Positions 43,193 through 55,091 are shown, counted from the stretch's first letter. The stretch: DNA of 64,000 nucleotides from Heliopora coerulea (GCA_030142905.1 JASJOG010000187.1:1-64000); one strand, 5' to 3'. Made by a program: numbers and translations. The notes: generated by a model not told the origin, from the letters alone.

Positions 43193-43845
43193 TACACATC
43201 ATTTTAGAACCATTGGTGAGCTTTCGCAAAGATTCCATAAGTTCAAGTATATGAATCCTCATTCCTTTAACTCTTCGTTTTACTAATCGTCTCACATTGA
43301 CGAGATAAAGCGTTTTTTCTCCTGTTCTAAAAGTTTTAACAGCAACTCGTCGAAATGATGAAATTTGATTTGTTTTATTGTAGTTTGAGTGGAAAAGAAG
43401 ATTTTTGAAGCATCGGTAAAGCTTCCCGCAGCTATATGGTTTTTACCCAATTAAAAGCTTGCTTACGTTTAAGTCGTATAACGCCCAAGAAGCCAATTTC
43501 TAAACATTGCCATATCTTCTGAACCACTTATGGAATCAACGAACTTTGATTTTATTATCATTTCTGACACAAACACATCATTTTAGAACCATTGGTGAGG
43601 CTTCGCGAAGATTCGATTAGTCCAAGTAATTGAAAGCTCAATCCTTTAACTCTTAGTTGTACCAATAGTCTTATATCGACGAGATAAAGCGTTTTTCTCG
43701 AGTTTGAAAAATTTTCACAGCAACTTGTTGAATCGATGAAATTTGATTTGTTTTATGATGTTTGAGTGGAAAAAAAAACATTTTAGAAGCATTGGGAAAG
43801 TTTCCCACAACTATGGCTTTCACCCAATTCTAAGCTTGCTTATTG
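43193..43845. repeat. ~380-bp satellite, about 1.7 units
   Basis: Resumes in phase after the second LINE and breaks off at AAGCTTGCTTAT, where the ORF1-only LINE copy begins. Confidence 0.9.
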
Positions 43846-45689
43846 AACTGATGATTCTTTTCTCTCATCATCGCCGTGTGTTTAAGCTCCCCCATAGTGA
43901 CACCTCGATATCTCTGCCTCACCAAAACGTAATAATTTAGGTTTCAAAGCCAAAGTTCATACTATAAGCTGTTATATTGGATCGATGCGTGGAGCGAGTT
44001 TTGGATTAGTGAACGTGAAGCCTAAAAAAATGAATCAGGATTTATCTACAAGAGATAGTCTCCTACATGGTTTATCACTCAATAAAAAAGGCAAGTTAAT
44101 TTGGACAGAATCTTTCGAAGACCTACAGATGATTGCAGAAGAGGTATTGGATTTAAGTGATCGTGCATGGGGTAGCCCGGGAGGAACTGCTAAACAGTTT
44201 AAATCTGAAGATATCGATCTTCGATGGTATACAGATACACAATCAATCACTTTAAATGGTAGAATGAAGGACGAAATAAGCGAGAAATTGAATTCGGTGG
44301 CCGTTATATCGGGGGAGCTGGCAAATTCAAGCGAAGGATCGAAACAAGAGGGCCATGTTGGAGGACGGTATGTTACTACGACTTTAAATATTAATAACTC
44401 GAGAGACGTGATTGATGTGAACCGCCCATTTGTTGATGAAACGTTCAAAAATGCTTTTAATTATTTAGAGAATAAAATTAATGAATTAAATCCTGCGTTC
44501 ATTAAGAAAGTTAATGATCTGGAACGAGCGATGTTTGGAACAAAAGCCAATGAAAAACACCTTTTAATAAGCAAATTAGAACGGGAAAATAAAGATTTAA
44601 AGAATGAAAACCAAGCTCTTGAGGATAAGATTACTAATTTATCTCTCATAGCATCGGATGTGAACACAAAAATCAAATAAATGGATAATGAAAGACTGAG
44701 TCTTATAACAGCATTAAGGCTCATACAATCGGCTCCGTCTCTCGAAGCTTATACTGAACAACAACCATTTCAAAAGTCTCAGAATAAAACAAAACAAATT
44801 TTCTAAACAAAAGCAAAAACAAACGGAAAGATCTGAGGCCGAGCAATCAGGCAGTGGATTAAGTAATCGTTATAAAGTTCTAAGTATCGAAGATGACGAT
44901 GAGCAGTCGGGTATCAAATCAAAGTCTACCTCGGCATTTAAAGACAGCAAGATGGAACAGGTTCAACCCCACAATAAGCAATCAAACACCCAGAAAAGTC
45001 TCTTTATGGATATACAAAGTCAACTAAAGCCCCAGTCGTAATCCTTGGAGACTCAATGGTAAAGATGTTACAACCAACACAACTTACTCGCTCAGGTGGT
45101 CAAAGAGTTCAATTGAAAACTTTCCCAGGAGCAACAATAACGGATATGGAGCATTATGTACAACCAACTTTACGTAAAAAGCCCGAACTAGTTGTCTTAC
45201 ACGTTGGAACCAATGATATACAGCACAAGGAGCCAAAGGAGTTAGCAGATGATAAGAAGTTGCTGTGCCAAGGTATAGTAACTAAAATTCCAACTACTGA
45301 AATAGCTCTCTGCAATTGTGAGGAGACAAGATGCAGCGATGAACATTAAAATACAGGAAACTAATACACTGCTGTCTAATCTTTGCGAAGAGTCCAAATG
45401 GTACTTCGTTGGACATGCTAACATATATACTAAACACCTAAATGGATCAGGACTGCATTTAAACAGGCAAGGCACCGCAATATTAGCCAAAAATTACATT
45501 GACTTTTTAAAAACTGGCTAGTTGATGATAATAGGAATCAATCAATGGATTACATAAATCGAGACAAACATTCAGAATCGCATTGTGTAACCAACAAAAA
45601 AAAAAAAAGGAATAATATATTTCCTACCGAGTACAAAACCTACATTACTATTAAGCCTGAGGTTAGTGTTCAACAATCGATTTCCAAAC
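43846..45689 (+). mobile_element. ORF1-only CR1-like LINE copy in the satellite
   Basis: It starts with a 5' UTR and ORF1 (43985-45521) like the other copies but ends soon after ORF1, with an A-run at about 45597-45608 and ~80 further bases before the satellite resumes (CCAATTTC-like text at about 45685). ORF2 is absent although the 5' end is present, the reverse of the usual 5' truncation. Confidence 0.75.
43985..45521 (+). pseudogene. LINE ORF1, third satellite copy
   Basis: The first 231 codons are open. KGKLIWTESFEDLQMIAEEV, then AWGSPGGTAKQFKSEDIDLR, WYTDTQSITLNGR form the N-terminal domain; a coiled coil follows to 44680. After a TAA at 44678-44680 and frame changes the esterase follows: VVILGDSMVKML (about 45036), VVLHVGTNDIQHK and GSGLHLNRQGTAILA. 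GDS and GTND are intact. Confidence 0.8.
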
Positions 45690-48600
45690 AGTGCCAAATC
45701 TTCTGAACCACTGCTCGAATCAAAGAAGTTTTGATTTCATTATCATCATCGACCCAAACACATAATTTTAAAACCATTCGAGAGCTTTGTCAAAGATTCC
45801 ATACGTGCGAGTCTATGAAGCCTCATTCCTTTAACTCTACATTTTAGTAATCGTCTTATCTTGACGAGATAAAGCGTTTTTCTCGAGTTTGTAAAATTTT
45901 CGTAGCAATGCGTCGAATCGATGAAATTTGATGTTTCATGATCTTTAAGTGTAAAAGAACATTTTAGTAGCGTTTGGAAAGTTTCCCACAGCTATATGGT
46001 TTTCACAAAATTCTAAGCTTGCTTATGGCTTTAAAGCGTATAACGCCTATGAGACTAATTTCTAAACATTGACATATCTTCTGGGCCACTGCTCGAATCA
46101 ACGAACTTTTGATTTTATGATCATCTCTGACGTAAACACATAATTTTTTAACCATTCTAGAGTTTTGCCAAAAATTCTGTAAGTGCAAGTACATGAAGAC
46201 TCATTCCTTTAACACTTCTTTTTACTAATCATCTTACATCGACGAGATAAAGCGATTTTCTCGTGTTTGAAAAATTTTAATATAAACTTGTCGAAACGAT
46301 GAAATTTGATTTCTTTTATGATGTTGGTGTGGAAAATGACATTTTAGAAGCACTGGGAAAGTTTTCCACACCTATATGGTTTTCATCCAATTCCAAGCTT
46401 GTTTATGGTTTCAAGGCGTATAATGCCTAAAGGGCCAATTTCTAAACATTGGCATATCTTCTGAACCACTGCTCGAATCAACAAACTTTCAATTTTATTA
46501 CCATCTCTGACCCAAACGCATCATTTTAAAACCATTCGCGTGCTTTGGCAAAAATGTCATTAATGCAAGTATATCAAGCCTCATTCTTTAACTCTACATT
46601 TTACTAATCGTCTTATCTCGACGAAATGAAGCATTTTTCTCGAGTCTGTAAAATTTTCACAGTAACGTGTCAAATAGACGAAATTTCATACGTTTCATGA
46701 CCTTTAAGTGGATATGAACATTTTAGAAGCATTGGGAAAATTTCTCACAGCTATGTGGTTTTCACCCAATTCTAAGCTTGCTTATGGCTTTAAGTCGTAT
46801 AACGTCTAAGAGGCCAATTTTTAAACATTGCTATATCTTCTGAACCACTACTTGAATCAATGAACTTTTGATTTTATGACCATCTCTGACCCAAACGCAT
46901 CATTTCAAATTCATTTTCGAGCTTTGGGCAAGATTCGATAAGTCCAAGTAAGTGAAGCCTCAATCCTTTCACTATTTGTTTTACTCATCGTCATATCTCG
47001 ACGAGATAAAGCGTTTTTCTCGAGTTTAAAAAATTTTCACAGCAACTTGTCGAATTCATGAAGTTTAATTTGTTTTATGATGTTTGAGTGGAAAAGAACA
47101 TTTTAGGAGCTTTTGGGAAACTTTCTCAAATCTATATGGTTTTAAAGTAAATGGTTTGAACCTGGGAGAATCGTGACATGTTTGAGGAAGTTGATCGTCC
47201 AGGTTAGTGTAGTCTTGAGAAAGACTATTGGTTGAAATGACTGACGTTTCGACAGCCTTAGCGGCAGTCATCGTCAGAGTCAAAAGGACTCTGAAGATGA
47301 CTCTGAGGATTATCGCCGCTAAGGTTGTTGAAACGTCAGTCACTTCAACCAACAGTTTTTCTCAAGACTACACTAACCTGGACGATCAACTTCCTATATG
47401 GCTTTCACACAATTCTAAGCGTCCTAATTGCTTTTAGGCGTATAACGTCTAAGAGACCAATTCTAAACATTGTCATATCTTCTGAACCACTTATCGAATC
47501 AACGAAATTTTGATTTTATTATCATGTTTGACCCAAACACGTCATTTAAGAACCATTCGCAAGCTTTGGCAAAGATTCCTTAAGTACATATATATGAAGC
47601 CTCATTCCTTTAACTCTTCATTTTACGAATCGTCTTATCTGGACGAGATAAAGCGTTTTACTCGAATTTGAAAAGTTTTCACAGCAACTCGTCGAATGGA
47701 TATAATTTGATTTGTTTTATGATGTTTGTGTGGAAAAGAACATTTTAGAAGCCTTGGAAAAGTTTTTCACAGCTAAAATATTTTCACCTAATTCTAAGTT
47801 TCTTTATGGCTTCAAGGAATATAACGCCCAAGAGGCCAATTTCTAAACATTGCCATATCTTCTTAACCACTGCCTGAATCAATGAACGTTTGATTTTATT
47901 ACCATCTCTGACCCAAAACCATCATTTCAGAACCATCGGTGAGCTTTGACAAAGATTTGATAAGACCAAGTAAGTGAAGTCTCAATCCTTTCACTCTTCG
48001 TTTTAATTATCGTCTAATCTCGCCGAGATAAAACGTTTCTCTTGAGTTTCAAAAATTTCCACTTCAACATGTCAAAGCGAAGGAATTTGATTTCTTTAAT
48101 GTTTGAGTGGAAAAGAACATTTTAGACACATTGGGAAAGTTTCCCACTCCTATCTTGTTTTTACCCAATTCTAAGCTTTCTTATAGCTTTAAAGCGTAGA
48201 ACGCATAAGAAACGAATTTCAAAACATTACCATATCTTCTAAACCACTGCACGAATCATAGAGCTTTTTATTTTATTCTAATCTCTGACCGAAACACATC
48301 ATTTTAGAACCATTCGCCAGCCTTGCCAAAGATTCCATAAGTGCAAGTATATCAAGCCTCATTCCTTTCACTCTTTGTTTTACTAATCGTCTTATCACGA
48401 TGAGATAAAGCGTTTTTCTCGAGTTTAAAAAATTTCTAACACAACTTGTCGAATGGATGAAGTTTGAGTTGTTTTATAATGTTTGAGTGAAAAAGAATAC
48501 CGTACAAGCGTTAGGTAAGTTTCCCACAGCTATATGGTTTTCACCCAGTTCTATCCTTTTTTATGGCTTTACGGCCTATTTCTAAACATTGCCATGTCTT

Positions 48601-49748
48601 CTTAACCACTGCTCGAATCAACGAACTTTTGATTTTATTATCATCCCTTACTGAAACATATTATTTTAGAACCGTTTAAGGCATTTGGGAAAGATTCAAT
48701 AAGTCCACGTACGTGAAGCCTGAATCTTTTCACTCTTCATTTTATTAATCTTCTTATCTCGACGAAGTAAAGCGTTTTTCTGGAATATGAGAAATTTTCA
48801 CAACAACTTGTCGAATGTATGAAATTTGATTTATTTTATCATGTTTGAGTGGACAATAACATTTTAAAAGCATTGGGAAAGTTTCAAATAGCTATATGGT
48901 TTCACTCAGTTCTAAGCTTTCTTATAGCTTTAAGGCGTATAGCGATTAAGAGGCCAATTTCTAAACATTGCCATATCAATTGCAATTGCTCGAATCAATG
49001 AACTTTTAATTTTATTATCATCGCTGACCCAAACGCATCATTTTAGAACCATTCGCGAGCTTTGGCAAGGATTCCATAAGTGTAACTATATGAAGCCTCA
49101 TTTCTTTAACCCTTCGTTTTACGAATCGTCTTACCTCGACAAGATAAAGCGTTTTACTCGAGCCTGAAAAATTTTCACAGCCACTTATCAAATCGATGAA
49201 ATTTGATTTATTTTATAATATTTAAGTGGAAAAGAACATTTAAGAAGCATTGGGAAAATTTCCCACAGCCATGTGGCTTTACCCAATTCTAAACCGGCTT
49301 ATGGCTTTAAGTCGTATAACGCCTATGACGCCAATTTTCAAACATTGCATTACCTTCTGAACCACTCCTCGAATCAATAAACATTTGATTTTATTACCAT
49401 CTCTGATCCGTACACATCATTTTAGAACTATTGGTGAGCTTTCGCAAAGATTAAATAAGTGCAAGTATGTGAATCCTCTTTCCTGTGACTCTTCGTTTTA
49501 CTAACCGTCTCACATCGACAAGATAAAGCGTTTTTCGCAATCGATGAGATTTGATTTGTTTTATTGAAGTGTGAGTAGAAAAGAACATTTTAGAAGGATT
49601 GGGGAAGTTTCCCACAGCTATATGGTTTTCACCCAATTCTAAGATTGCTTATGTTTAAGTCGTATAACGCCTGAAAGGCCAATTCCTAAACATTGCCATA
49701 AGGCAATAAACGAATAAACAAACTTTTGATTTCGTTATCATCTCCGAT
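45690..49748. repeat. ~380-bp satellite, main array of about ten units
   Basis: Unit starts (GCTTATGGCTTTAA-like) lie near 46021, 46401, 46780, 47801, 48179, 48559, 48919, 49297 and 49647, so most steps are 378-380 bp with two shorter units. Constant parts include CGTATAACGCC, CCAATTTCTAAACATTGCCA, CATCTCTGACCCAAACACAT and a TTATCTCGACGAGATAA palindrome. Units differ at many positions, so the array is not freshly amplified. A Penelope-like palindrome interrupts it at 47185-47393. It holds no gene. Confidence 0.95.
47185..47393. repeat. Penelope-terminal-like palindrome inside the satellite
   Basis: The arms 47185-47283 and 47285-47393 are imperfect reverse complements (GGAAGTTGATCGTCC ... 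GACTGACGTTTC and inverse), with CTGAAGATGACT and GAAACGTCAG blocks as in Penelope terminal repeats. CTATATGG satellite text is present on both sides (47131 and 47393 areas), which may be a target duplication. Confidence 0.75.
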
Positions 49749-50600
49749 TAGTAGTATGTAATGTCCGGATTCTGGCACATTTTTTGAAATAATGTTTTTT
49801 AACTTAAATAATGCTATTTTTTTTAGTAATTTTTATCAAATTTGCTCATTTTAATTCACGCCAGGGCACGAAGTGACCTGGAATAATTCATTTTAGTTAA
49901 TTTCAATAAATGAGTACTTAAGTTAATAAAATCTATTTAATTTGTATTTAATGTTATTTAATTTATGTAATTTTAGTCCATTTTACATCATATTTGTGGA
50001 AAATTAATGATATTTAATAATTCATTAATTAACTTAAATAATGTTATTTTTTTTCAATAATTTTATCATTTTTTTGAATTAATATTAATTTTTATAATTA
50101 AATTTTGATAATTGATTAAAATTATCAAAATTTAAAAAACTTAACAAAATTTAAAAAACTTAACAAAATTTAAAAAACTTAACAAAATTTAAAAACTTAA
50201 TAAAATTTTAAAAACTTAAAAAAAGTTTAAAAAAGTTAACAAAAAACTTAACAAAGTTTATCAAAATTTAAAAAAACTTATCAAAATTTAAAAAACTTAT
50301 CAAAATTTAAAAATTTATCAAAATTTAAAAAACTTAACAAAATTTAAAAAAATTAACAAAATTTAAAAAAATTAACAAAATTTAAAAAAATTAACAAAAT
50401 TTAAAAACTTGTAAAAACTTGTAAAAAATTTAAAAAACTTACCTAAACTTACTAAAATTAGTTAATTTTAAATGATTTTTATTAAAATTACTTAATCACT
50501 AAACAAGACGTGCCCCGCCCCTTGGGGGTGGGTCGACGTCCTAGTCAAGCCAAGTAATTTTAATTAAAATCATTTTGCGTTAGCTGAACCTTTGGTCAAT
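49749..50600. repeat. left terminal region of Polinton-like copy C
   Basis: The satellite stops at about 49748 and new sequence begins AGTAGTATGTAATGTCCGG (49750); Polinton ends typically begin AG. The region is very AT-rich. From about 50100 to 50430 it is a minisatellite of ACTTAACAAAATTTAAAAA-like units of 17-20 bp. It holds no gene. The right terminus lies outside the window, so the inverted repeat and target duplication cannot be tested. Confidence 0.6.
50471..50574. repeat. nested palindrome with GC-rich core
   Basis: The outer arms AATGATTTTTATTAAAATTA (from 50471) and TAATTTTAATTAAAATCATT (ending 50574) flank an inner hairpin at 50507-50540 whose stem pairs CCCCGCCCC with GGGGTGGG and GACG with CGTC. 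It is the only GC-rich patch in ~2 kb and lies just beyond the polymerase stop codon. It may be a transcript end, origin or terminus structure. Confidence 0.7.
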
Positions 50601-50611
50601 GATAAAGTATT

Positions 50612-52483
50612 TTACGGTTTAAATCCAAATATATTCTCATAAGTGTTAATCATTTCATTCATGTAATGTCCATATGCTAATGTATCTATTTTATTTTCAA
50701 GTATTATTCTTTTATCATCTTTTGCTGACAATGCAACTTTTTCAATACTTTCAGTGTATAATTCATGATTTCTATGTCTTATTAAATTCATTTTTCTTAT
50801 TTGTTCTTCTTCAGTAAATAAGCAATCTTTATAATTTTGAAATGTTATATCTTTTTCAATAACATTTTTCTTAACACCTTTAAATCTTTTGGCTTCGTAA
50901 TCACGTATTTTGTAAGAATATAATTTTGCTCTCAGTCCTACAAATTCTTCTATTTGTTTTCCACCACATTCATCTTTCATCATTCCAATTACTTTTTTAT
51001 TCTTTCCTGTTGGAATTCCACTTTCATGTTCTTTTGAGTAATTGCTTGTATCAAACATTTTCTCAACATCTGGTGATATGTCTTTATAAAAATCTTTAGT
51101 TTTAATTTCATACATTAAACTATCAGTGTCTGTAAATAACAATCTTGGATCTTCAGCATATTTTGTTTTGATATAATTATAATGAAAATCATACATTAAA
51201 GTCTTACTTAGATCCAATATACTCATTCCTAAATATATAGGTTTATTTAGCATAACTTTTTTCTTAAACATATGTATAGCAATTAAATTTTCAGAAAATA
51301 TTGTTCTTTTATCAAAATTGGTTTTTGAAAACAACTTTAACGCTTTTTCTTCTCTGTTAACAAGTTGAATATCAACTCTATTTCTAACATTTTCCATAGT
51401 TTTTCCACACACAGAATTATTCATAAGTTTGAAAAAATCTTTTTCAAATTCATTTTTTGCTTCTGTTCTCAATTTTGTGTTAAGGTCAATGTATTTTTTC
51501 ATAAAATCTTCTTCGTAAAATTTAATTCCTTTGCGAATTTTTTTTATTTTAAGCCCTAATTTTTCATACAATTTCAAATTTTCACAATGTAATACATATT
51601 TTTCTTTATTATATAAATTTGGTATTAATTTTTCTACACCACAAGACTCTATTCCTTTAGGTTTAATATTTTCTGGGGCTAATGGATATTCATTGTGAAG
51701 ATCATGAAGTTCTTCAGGATAATCCAAATCAACTTCTAATATACAAGAACCGTTTTTCCAATTTTTCAATTCACTTTCATTCATCCATTTAAAATTTCTC
51801 ACAGGAAGTTTTTTACTCATTGCCCATCCATAAAGATTGTTTGCATCCAAATATGTTATATATTTAGTATCTTCTTTTGGATTGAAATTTTTCATGTATG
51901 GATTGTTTGCTTTTGAGTGTCTCTTTGTTATTGTTGAAATTCCACCTCTAATTCCATTTTCAATCATTAAATACATTTGTGAATCGTGTAAAAGTTCCAA
52001 CTCAATTTCTGTCATTTTTAACATTGCATCCCACGCCAATCCAGGCGAAGTGTAATAATAAGCTGGATCTAATTTGTAATTTTCTTTACAAACTTTCCTG
52101 AAATTTTCAAAAACATCACCTAACAAAATTACATCAGTTTTAAGATATAAGTCGTGATATTCTCTCATATTCTTAATATTAAATTTATTCCAGATATTTT
52201 TAGCATGTTCATAATCTTCTTCGCTTATGTTTTCATCATTTAATTTTGAATAAAAGAAATCTTTATCAGGAAGTTTTTCTTCATTTAATTTTTCAATATT
52301 ATCAAACCAATCATATGGAAACACACCTTTTCTAATTAACAACGCAGCTTTGCTGCTGAAAGAATCTTTGATTCTGGATCCTCTGGTCGAGTCACATTCA
52401 TCTTTGATTGTGTAAAATTTTTTCATAATATTTAAATTGTTTTCACTCAAATTTTTTACTAATTTTCCTAAACTACTTGACAT
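50612..52483 (-). pseudogene. DNA polymerase B, palm and C-terminal part, copy C
   Basis: 623 codons. Exo III lies near residues 110-120 (YHDLYLKTDVILLGDVF), motif A at about 209-223 (ITYLDANNLYGWAMS), motif B near 345 (FFKLMNNSVCGKTMENV) and motif C near 445 (LLFTDTDSLMYEI), followed by MKDECGG. This is the protein-primed family B polymerase of Polintons, which copies the linear element. The N-terminal part lies in the next frame (52468-54924) with a 16-base overlap; the conserved FMSSSL block straddles the junction. So this is the second half of one gene, split either by a lost base in a run of A or by a programmed shift. Confidence 0.9.
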
Positions 52484-54924
52484 AAATTTAAAACTATCAA
52501 TAAATCTAATTTGTTTTTAACATTAATAATTTCTTTTATTTTATAATTTCTTGGATTCTTTTGATCTTCTGTTGTTATTACTTCATATTCAATTTTCTTA
52601 GATTCGTTAGATTTGTTTTGATTAAGTTTTTCAAATTGTTTTTCATTTATTATTTTTTCAGAAACAAATTTATCAACAATAATTTCTTTTGTAAACGAAA
52701 TATATTTTTCTTCTGTGTTTGGTATACAATTAATTTCTCCTTCTGAAACACCAAGATTTTTTATAAACAAATGTGAATCATAATTTTGTAAATTGTGAAA
52801 AATAACTGGAATAAATTTAGGATTTTTCATTTTTGAATTACAACTAGTACAAGCAGCGCCTCTATATTTCCCTGTATAATAACAATGATCGCGAACTTTA
52901 CCGTTGTCTTTAAATTTAGAACCACAAGCATAACATTTATCTGCTTTTTTAAAATCATCTCCTTCAAGACCTTCAGATCTAAATATTGGTCTTTTTGGAA
53001 ATTTAAATTGTTTATGAATTTCTTTAATATCATTTTCAAGCATTTCTACAAATTTAGATGAAACGCTTTCAGAAATTTCATTTTCTTTACATGTATACAT
53101 TACTAATTTTGGTTTATATAAATTATCATAAAAACATTTAATCAAATAGCAAAATCCAGAGGGTTTATGTTTTTGAAATTGTTTACTTTGTTGTCCAATT
53201 TCATTGTCAACAGATTTTAAATTACATTCAAAATCAGCATAAATAACAAATGGTAAATTATGCATTCTTTCATAATTTATAAACTTTAATTTTTCTCCTT
53301 TGTTAGGATAAACAGTTTTTCCACATTTATATTTTGAACAATATTCTAAATGTTCTTCAAGAAACTTTTCATTTCTAAAATTTTGTAAACAATAATTACA
53401 AATATGTATTTTTTCTTTGCTTTTATTGACTTGGTTTGAAAATAATCTACTCATATTTTTAATTAAACAATAATGTTTACCAGCTTTGTTCGCACACTTT
53501 GTGTGCGTTTGACAGAATCTTTGATTATGGGTTCTTTGTTCGATGTCACCTGTCGGCTCGTTTTCATTAGTTATTAACAATATGTTCACATGTGTGTTCA
53601 CATTTGTGACGCTTCGGTCCAAGCCTAATTTACTTACTCTCAAAGGGAAAATTTCATGATTTTTATTTTCTTCATTATATCCAAATAAATTAATTGGGAT
53701 GTTATTATTTTTCTCAAATTTATCAATATCTAAGAATCCACACGGAAATTCCATACCTTTAATATTAAAACTGTTTACTTTTTCTTTTAATTCTTTTGTA
53801 ATTCTTCCTGGATTTTTCAAATTGGGATTAGTTTTTAAAAGTTCATTTATTGCCACACACCACAATAAACATTTTTCGTCATTATTTTGTGGATTTATAA
53901 TTGCATTTTTACTTGCTAAAAATTTTGGAGTTGGGAAGTGATTTGCTCCGTTTAATGGATTGATTTTAACAACTTCTATAAATATCATATTAGTTGCACT
54001 AAATGCCCATATACTACTTCCTACTATAAATGATTCAAAATTTAGTTTAATTTTATATTTCATTTCTTCAAATACTTTATTATGATTAGTTGCCTCAAGA
54101 ATTGGGTGGTATCGACTATGAAAATATGCTTTGACTTTTGTCAAGTCTCCAGTAATAGGGTCTTTTTTTTCCATCCAACTTTCAACAGTTATTTGTTGTT
54201 TTGTGTTTGTGTTTTCTTTTAATTTTTCTATTATAAGTGGCTTTAATATATTCAAAGCACTTTCAGGATCATTTAAAGATAATCCAGATCTTTTTGCATC
54301 CAATTCATATCTTTTTGTTGTGTTTAAAGCTTCACTTTTTAAATTAAACTTTGGTTCTGTATAATTCAAACCATAATCTTGTCTTCCTTGTAAATCATTA
54401 AATATATCTAAAACATTTTCTTCTAAATCTTTAAGTCCTTTTTTATTATTTCTGTTGATTTTGTTTGTTTTGTATCGATCAAATAAATTAACTATTTCTT
54501 CTTTATATTTTTTAAATGATCTATTTCTTCTTTCTTTAACCATTTCATTCAAACTTTTAATTTTTGGAACATATTTTGTTGACCTTAATATTTTTTTATC
54601 GGAATATTTAGGATTTGGATAATTAAGTACATAATCAATATTTGGTGGATCATACACTTTACCAATATTTGCTGAAACATTATCTGAGAAATCAATTAAA
54701 TTGTCTGGAGAATCAATTGTATAAAAACCATCTGTGAAATCAGGTATAAAATAAGTACCTGGTGAATCAGGTATATTATCATTATCTGTAGAATAAAATA
54801 CATTATCATCTGGATCATCAGGTAAATAATAAGTTTCTGAAGGATCAAATTCATTACCCATATTTAAAGAATAATTTGGGTATAATAAAGAAGGTACATT
54901 TTTATCATCTAGAGTCGTATTCAT
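52468..54924 (-). pseudogene. DNA polymerase B, N-terminal and exonuclease part, copy C
   Basis: 818 codons from a TATATAAATAAATG start. Residues 1-110 are acidic and rich in PD repeats. A CLLWCVAINELL block lies near 350, a C2H2-like finger near 500-520 (CNYCLQNF ... HLEYC), Exo I at about 559-568 (FVIYADFECN), a zinc/HNH-like insert at about 664-695 (CYACGSKF ... DHCYYTGKYRGAACTSC), and Exo II at 709-720 (FHNLQNYDSHLF). The frame ends out of phase (LDLLIVLNLCQVV) at the junction with the palm half. A hairpin (53491-53507) codes for the segment TKCANKAG just before the normal HYCLIKNMSRL block and looks inserted. Confidence 0.9.
53491..53507. repeat. mini-hairpin inside the polymerase gene
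   Basis: CGCACAC-(TTT)-GTGTGCG, a perfect 7-bp stem with a three-base loop, in frame in the coding sequence. Similar hairpins: 52344-52356 (GCAGC-TTT-GCTGC) and 56665-56679. Confidence 0.85.
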
Positions 54925-54986
54925 TTATTTATATATTTTTTTTAAATACTTTTTAAATGTGAAAAAAATTTTTTAAAAAAAAAAAA

Positions 54987-55031
54987 AGATCACGTGATCT
55001 TATTTATAAAAAAAGGAACACAAAGTGTTCC
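54987..55031. repeat. intergenic palindromes upstream of the polymerase
   Basis: AGATCACGTGATCT (54987-55000, perfect) and GGAACAC-(AAA)-GTGTTCC (55015-55031, perfect 7-bp stem). They lie between the polymerase start and the end of the next gene in the same direction. Confidence 0.85.
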
Positions 55032-55091
55032 TGAAAAAACGAAAGAATAAAAATCAAGTGATTCTTATTCTTAATTAATAATAAATTTTAA

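Noticed and set aside
45690..49748. Short frames in the satellite, for example near 46003 and 49451
   Set aside because: They recur by chance in some units and are broken in others; no constraint is seen.
50100..50430. CRISPR-like regular repeats
   Set aside because: Units are directly adjacent without spacers, low complexity and variable; this is a minisatellite.
52561..52746. Phe-rich + strand frame
   Set aside because: Antisense shadow of the lysine-rich end of the polymerase N-terminal half.
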